Source: Amycolatopsis marina (lineage in GTDB: Bacteria > Actinomycetota > Actinomycetes > Mycobacteriales > Pseudonocardiaceae). From it: a DNA stretch of 64,000 nucleotides. Made by a program: the position numbers and the translations under genes. Positions 60,973 through 64,000 of this stretch are shown one piece after another; position 1 is the stretch's first letter, and each line of letters begins with the position of its first letter. The notes below the pieces were generated by a model that made no database searches, was not told the origin of the DNA, and saw only the letters and a list, made by a program, of their open reading frames with translations. Location: the NCBI RefSeq assembly GCF_900111885.1, contig NZ_FOKG01000001.1, positions 744,001 through 808,000 of the forward strand, read 5' to 3'.

Positions 60973-62805
60973 TCAGGACAGGGCGATCATCGTGGTGCGT
61001 TCGCCCGTGGCGACGACGGTGGCCGGCGCCCGATGCAGCCGGAACCCGATATCGAAGTCCCTGCCTCGCACGACGATGTCGTTCAGCTCCTCGCCGTTCG
61101 CCGCGTCGATCGTGGTGAGCGCGAGACTTTCCCGTGGCTTCAGTGCGTTCGTCTCCAGCACCGCCGCTGCCAGGAGCCTGCCGTCGTCGAGTCCAAGCAC
61201 TGGGCCGGTCATGCGCGGGTTCTCTTGCATGCCGTACGGAATCCGCCATCGGTCCGGCTGCTTCCGAGTCCAGGTGGTCGACCCGTCGGAGGCATCCAGT
61301 CCGACGAGAACGAACCGGCCCTCGGTCAGTTCCGACTCCGCGAGGACCGGAGTCGGGCCCGCCCAGGTGATCGTCGACCAGTACCAGTCGTCACCGTTGG
61401 GCTCGTCTGCCGAATCGTGCTGGAGTCTGAGGCGCTCCCGTTGCCAGCGCGCTTCGCCGCTGGCGGTGTCCAGCGCGTACACGGATTGTTCCGGGTTGCG
61501 GTTGTCGCCGAGCCGTACCTGGACCAGCACCGTGTCCTCGTGCTCCGCCTCCCCGGGTCGAATCGTCATGCGACCGGCCTCGGGTGGCTGCCAGCGCCAG
61601 GCGAGTTCGCCGGTCCCGGCATCCAGTGCCAGCACATGAGGTGATGTGTCGGTGGTCCAGACGTCGCACCGCACGCTGAGAACGATCCGATCCCCCGGTA
61701 CCGCGTGTGCTCCGCCCAGCTCACAACCTTCCGGCAGTGGGTGCTCCCAGCGCTGTTCCCCGGACCACGCCCGCGCGTTGACGCGACCTGAGCCGCCGTG
61801 CAGCACCTCGTTCGTCGACAGCACCAGGTCGCCCGCGATCGCCACGGCGCGATCGCCGTCCGTCTCGCTCAGGACCTGCCCGGAGATCGTGTCGAACACC
61901 CATGTACGGGTGTCCGCCTCGGTGTCTTCTCCGTCGGCGACGCGGGTCATGTTCACCGCCGCGACCCGGCCGTTCCCGGCCACGATCAGGTTGGTGTCGT
62001 CCCACGACTGCCCGACATCGGGACCACGGAAGTACGTGTTCTCGTAGTGGAAGTAACGCCAGTCGTAGCGGTAGTGATGCCAGTGTTCCTCGCCGGTGCT
62101 CCCGTCGAGCATCCGTACGCCCGCGGAACTGGCGACCAGCAGCCCTCCCGCTGTGGCGATCGCGTCCCGACCTGGCCCGGCCGTAGACGGTTCCGAACCT
62201 TGGTCGGTGTCCCAGGCCTGCCCGCCGTTCAACACGGGTTCCTCGGCAGGTGGCGCCTCGCGCGCCGTCGTGGTCGCGTCGGTGTTGGCCGCGACAACCA
62301 CGTGCGGCGTCGTGACGGTCAGCAGTCCCGCCACGACCAGCGTTGCCGCGGCGCTCGCGGTTGGGGCACGCCAACCGGTCGCCGTCGGCGTCACGCTCGG
62401 ACTGGGATGGGCAAGTACGAGCAGGACGCCGGCGATCGCGAGCCAGCCACAGCCCAGCAACGCCCAGGCTCCGGCGGAGCCGATCCCGCCGGACGGCGAC
62501 GGTATGGGTAACTCCTGGAACGTGCGCACCCCGCCGGCCACGGCGAGACCGAGCAGAACCGCACCACCGCGCCAGCCGGCGGGCCGTCCACGAAACACGA
62601 CCCACGCCGAGATCGCCGCGAGCACACTCGCCACCACGACCACGACTATGAACCAGTCCGCCGGTGGGGGGATGTAGCCGTTCTTCACCGTGGTGGGCTG
62701 GAAGGCCGCGACGATCAGCAACGTGGCCGCGATCAGCATCGCCACCGCATGAGCCACTCGCGTTACCACAGCCCGGCGCGTCGTACGTTCTTCAGCTGAC
62801 TGCAC
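60973..62805 (-). CDS. Membrane protein with extracytoplasmic PQQ-type beta-propeller
   Basis: About 610 residues. The first about 180 residues contain four membrane helices (AMLIAATLLIVAAFQPTTV, WFIVVVVVASVLAAISAWVV, GAVLLGLAVAGGVRTF, WALLGCGWLAIAGVLLVLAH) and a fifth near 150-170. The rest consists of PQQ-like propeller repeats (MLDGSTGEEHWHHYRYDWRY, ALDAGTGELAWRWQ, ALDTASGEARWQRE, GLDASDGSTTWTRK). These repeats are structural; no PQQ enzyme motifs are seen. The GTG at 62805 is chosen; the frame is open to 63219 but the upstream part is not coding. The function is unknown. Confidence 0.82.
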   Translation of the reverse strand: MQSAEERTTRRAVVTRVAHAVAMLIAATLLIVAAFQPTTVKNGYIPPPADWFIVVVVVASVLAAISAWVVFRGRPAGWRGGAVLLGLAVAGGVRTFQELPIPSPSGGIGSAGAWALLGCGWLAIAGVLLVLAHPSPSVTPTATGWRAPTASAAATLVVAGLLTVTTPHVVVAANTDATTTAREAPPAEEPVLNGGQAWDTDQGSEPSTAGPGRDAIATAGGLLVASSAGVRMLDGSTGEEHWHHYRYDWRYFHYENTYFRGPDVGQSWDDTNLIVAGNGRVAAVNMTRVADGEDTEADTRTWVFDTISGQVLSETDGDRAVAIAGDLVLSTNEVLHGGSGRVNARAWSGEQRWEHPLPEGCELGGAHAVPGDRIVLSVRCDVWTTDTSPHVLALDAGTGELAWRWQPPEAGRMTIRPGEAEHEDTVLVQVRLGDNRNPEQSVYALDTASGEARWQRERLRLQHDSADEPNGDDWYWSTITWAGPTPVLAESELTEGRFVLVGLDASDGSTTWTRKQPDRWRIPYGMQENPRMTGPVLGLDDGRLLAAAVLETNALKPRESLALTTIDAANGEELNDIVVRGRDFDIGFRLHRAPATVVATGERTTMIALS

Positions 62806-62916
62806 GAGACCTGTGACGACTCGGGTCCGGCTGCCGGTTCCAAATGAGCGCGGGGGGACTTCGGGCGCAGCTGGTGATCGTCCGAGTGCCGCAACGATCC
62901 GGCTACGATCCGAGGC

Positions 62917-63108
62917 ATGACCCAGGAGCCTCAGACAACCGAAGGCCGACTGCGCTACCGGCTGCTCACCGGTCCCGACGACGCGCAGTTCTGCCGACGT
63001 GTGAGCAACGCGCTGGCGGACGGCTACCGGCTGCACGGTTCGCCCGCCCTCACGTTCGACGGGGAGCAGGTCATCGCCGCACAGGCGGTCGTGCTTCCGG
63101 AGGACTGA
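62917..63108 (+). CDS. DUF1737 small protein
   Basis: A 63-residue protein matching the DUF1737 family (LRYRLLTGPDDAQFCRRVSN, ALADGYRLHGSPALTFDGEQ, AAQAVVL). The family is widespread, short and without known function. ATG start; GATCCGAGG lies upstream. Confidence 0.85.
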   Translation: MTQEPQTTEGRLRYRLLTGPDDAQFCRRVSNALADGYRLHGSPALTFDGEQVIAAQAVVLPED

Positions 63109-63217
63109 CTCGCCGCTCGCGGTCGTGGCAATCCTTCCGGTTCGGTCGCTACGGTGGGACGGGTCGTGTCCAGACCCTGCCACCGTGCCCGTGGCGAAGG
63201 TGAGGTTTCCTGCCCGC

Positions 63218-63553
63218 ATGTCACCCGTTCCGGAGTTCGCACTACGTCAGGTGGAGCGGTGGTGTGCACAGAAGGTTCCCGAGCGGATGCGCGACGAGAT
63301 TCGCGTGGAGTGCAAGCGCCGCGGGCGTTCGCTGACGATCGTGGAGCGGCGCGCGCCGTCTCCGCTGCTCGGCTCGGACTGGACCGAGCAGAAGGTCGCG
63401 CAACTGCGACTCGGCGAGGACGACGTCTGGTCGGTCATGTGGGCCGATCGCAACGGCCGCTGGCGGTCCTATCCCGAGGCGCCGCGAGCCGCCCAGCCCG
63501 TTCCCCTGCTCGAGGAGATCGACAGCAACCCACACGGTGTTTTCTGGGGCTGA
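63218..63553 (+). CDS. DUF3024 protein
   Basis: A 111-residue protein (PEFALRQVERWCAQKVPERM, RDEIRVECKRRGRSLTIVER, PVPLLEEIDSNPHGVFWG) typical of the actinobacterial DUF3024 family of unknown function. ATG 63218 is the most likely start; in-frame GTG codons further up are possible. It is basic and soluble. Confidence 0.85.
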   Translation: MSPVPEFALRQVERWCAQKVPERMRDEIRVECKRRGRSLTIVERRAPSPLLGSDWTEQKVAQLRLGEDDVWSVMWADRNGRWRSYPEAPRAAQPVPLLEEIDSNPHGVFWG

Positions 63554-63579
63554 CGTGCCCTCATCGGTAGGCTTCTCCC

Positions 63580-64000
63580 ATGCCCACTCTGCATGAGGAG
63601 GTCCTCTCCAAGCTCGGCCCGCGTATCGCCACCGGGGGCCTGGCGGCCGGGTCGACCATCAACCTCGAGTGGGTCCAGCAGGAGTTCGACGTGTCCCGCA
63701 CCGTGGCTCGCGAGGTCGTGCAGGTGCTGGCGTCGATGCGCCTCGTCGACAGCCGCCGGCGCACCGGCGTGACCGTCCTGCCCTCGCAGCAGTGGGACAT
63801 CTACGATCGTGCCGTCATCCGCTGGCGCCTCACCGGGCCCGAGCGCGAGTCCCAGCTCCACCAGCTCTCGCAGCTGCGGGCCGCCATCGAGCCGCCGGCC
63901 GCCGCGCTGGCCGCGCGGCACGCCGACGACGGTCAGCGCGGCCGGATCGTCGAACTCGGCGAGGCGCTGGAGGCCACCGGCTCGGCCGGGGACCTCAAGA
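63580..64000 (+). CDS. GntR-family (FadR-type) regulator, cut by the window end
   Basis: The first about 140 residues of a FadR/VanR-subfamily repressor: winged HTH (HEEVLSKLGPRIATGGLAAG, EWVQQEFDVSRTVAREVVQV, SRRRTGVTVLPSQQWD) and the start of the helical FCD effector domain (ESQLHQLSQLRAAIEPPAAA, ALAARHADDG). The frame stays open to the right edge. It probably regulates a sugar-acid or carboxylate gene set beyond the window. Confidence 0.9.
   Translation, partial: MPTLHEEVLSKLGPRIATGGLAAGSTINLEWVQQEFDVSRTVAREVVQVLASMRLVDSRRRTGVTVLPSQQWDIYDRAVIRWRLTGPERESQLHQLSQLRAAIEPPAAALAARHADDGQRGRIVELGEALEATGSAGDLK

Noticed and set aside
62806..63219. Upstream extension of the PQQ-propeller frame
   Set aside because: The extension lies antisense to the DUF1737 gene and has no signal or domain sequence. 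GTG 62805 directly precedes the membrane region.

Overview
The window is high-GC actinobacterial DNA with dense genes, frequent GTG starts and many 4-nt ATGA/GTGA overlaps. The gene families point to a mycelial actinomycete, most likely Pseudonocardiaceae-like: a fused CydDC exporter, a conservon (nitrate-sensing-type kinase, roadblock and GTPase genes), an Scr1-type XRE/DUF397 pair, excalibur proteins with a class F sortase, an F420-type LLM oxidoreductase, and DosR- and SigD-like regulators. The family assignment is inference. No rRNA, tRNA, CRISPR array, transposase or integrase was recognised.

Layout. 1-2.8 kb: the 3' end of an S41 peptidase, then a membrane-anchored protein with a solute-binding-protein domain. 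2.8-11.6 kb: a respiratory block of cydA, cydB and a fused cydDC, followed by a GAF histidine kinase; its likely DosR-type response regulator lies on the opposite strand with a membrane protein. A close match to the mycobacterial DosR box sits just upstream of cydA, so oxygen/redox control of the bd oxidase is the natural model. 11.7-14.0 kb: an excalibur protein plus class F sortase, a long palindromic hairpin, and an SGNH hydrolase that appears frame-disrupted. 14.1-19.3 kb: a PucR-type regulator and a conservon lacking its DUF742 member. 19.6-25.9 kb: an SsuABC-like ABC transporter converging on an acyl-CoA-dehydrogenase-like flavoenzyme and a benzoylformate-decarboxylase-like ThDP enzyme. 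26.0-29.4 kb: a frameshifted phosphodiesterase, a Tat-exported PhoD preceded by PHO-box-like repeats, and a small lipoprotein.

29.5-47.4 kb is an accessory, defence-like island. It holds a SigD-like sigma factor with a DGQHR (DndB-like) protein and a two-gene module of a Rad50-like ATPase and a HEPN-like small protein. Divergent from that, across a perfect 18-bp palindrome, is a four-gene type I restriction operon. Its first gene encodes a methylase-like protein with an N-terminal HTH, no recognisable NPPF catalytic motif and a C-terminal HsdS-like half; hsdM, hsdS and hsdR follow. Then come a DUF397/XRE pair, three small proteins of unknown function, and a GmrSD-type (DUF262-DUF1524) nuclease fused to an alkyltransferase-like domain.

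47.6-64 kb: an LAATG-anchored excalibur protein; a MocR regulator divergent from a semialdehyde dehydrogenase, omega-aminotransferase and amidohydrolase operon; a SnoaL-containing ECF sigma factor divergent from a DHFR-fold reductase; an LLM oxidoreductase-hemerythrin fusion behind a palindromic operator; a WXG100-like protein, DUF1023 hydrolase and lipoprotein set; a PQQ-propeller membrane protein; two small DUF proteins; and the start of a FadR-type GntR regulator cut by the right edge.

Two genes (the SGNH hydrolase and the phosphodiesterase) look broken by single-base deletions, two of them in runs of four identical bases. Assembly indels are as likely as real decay.
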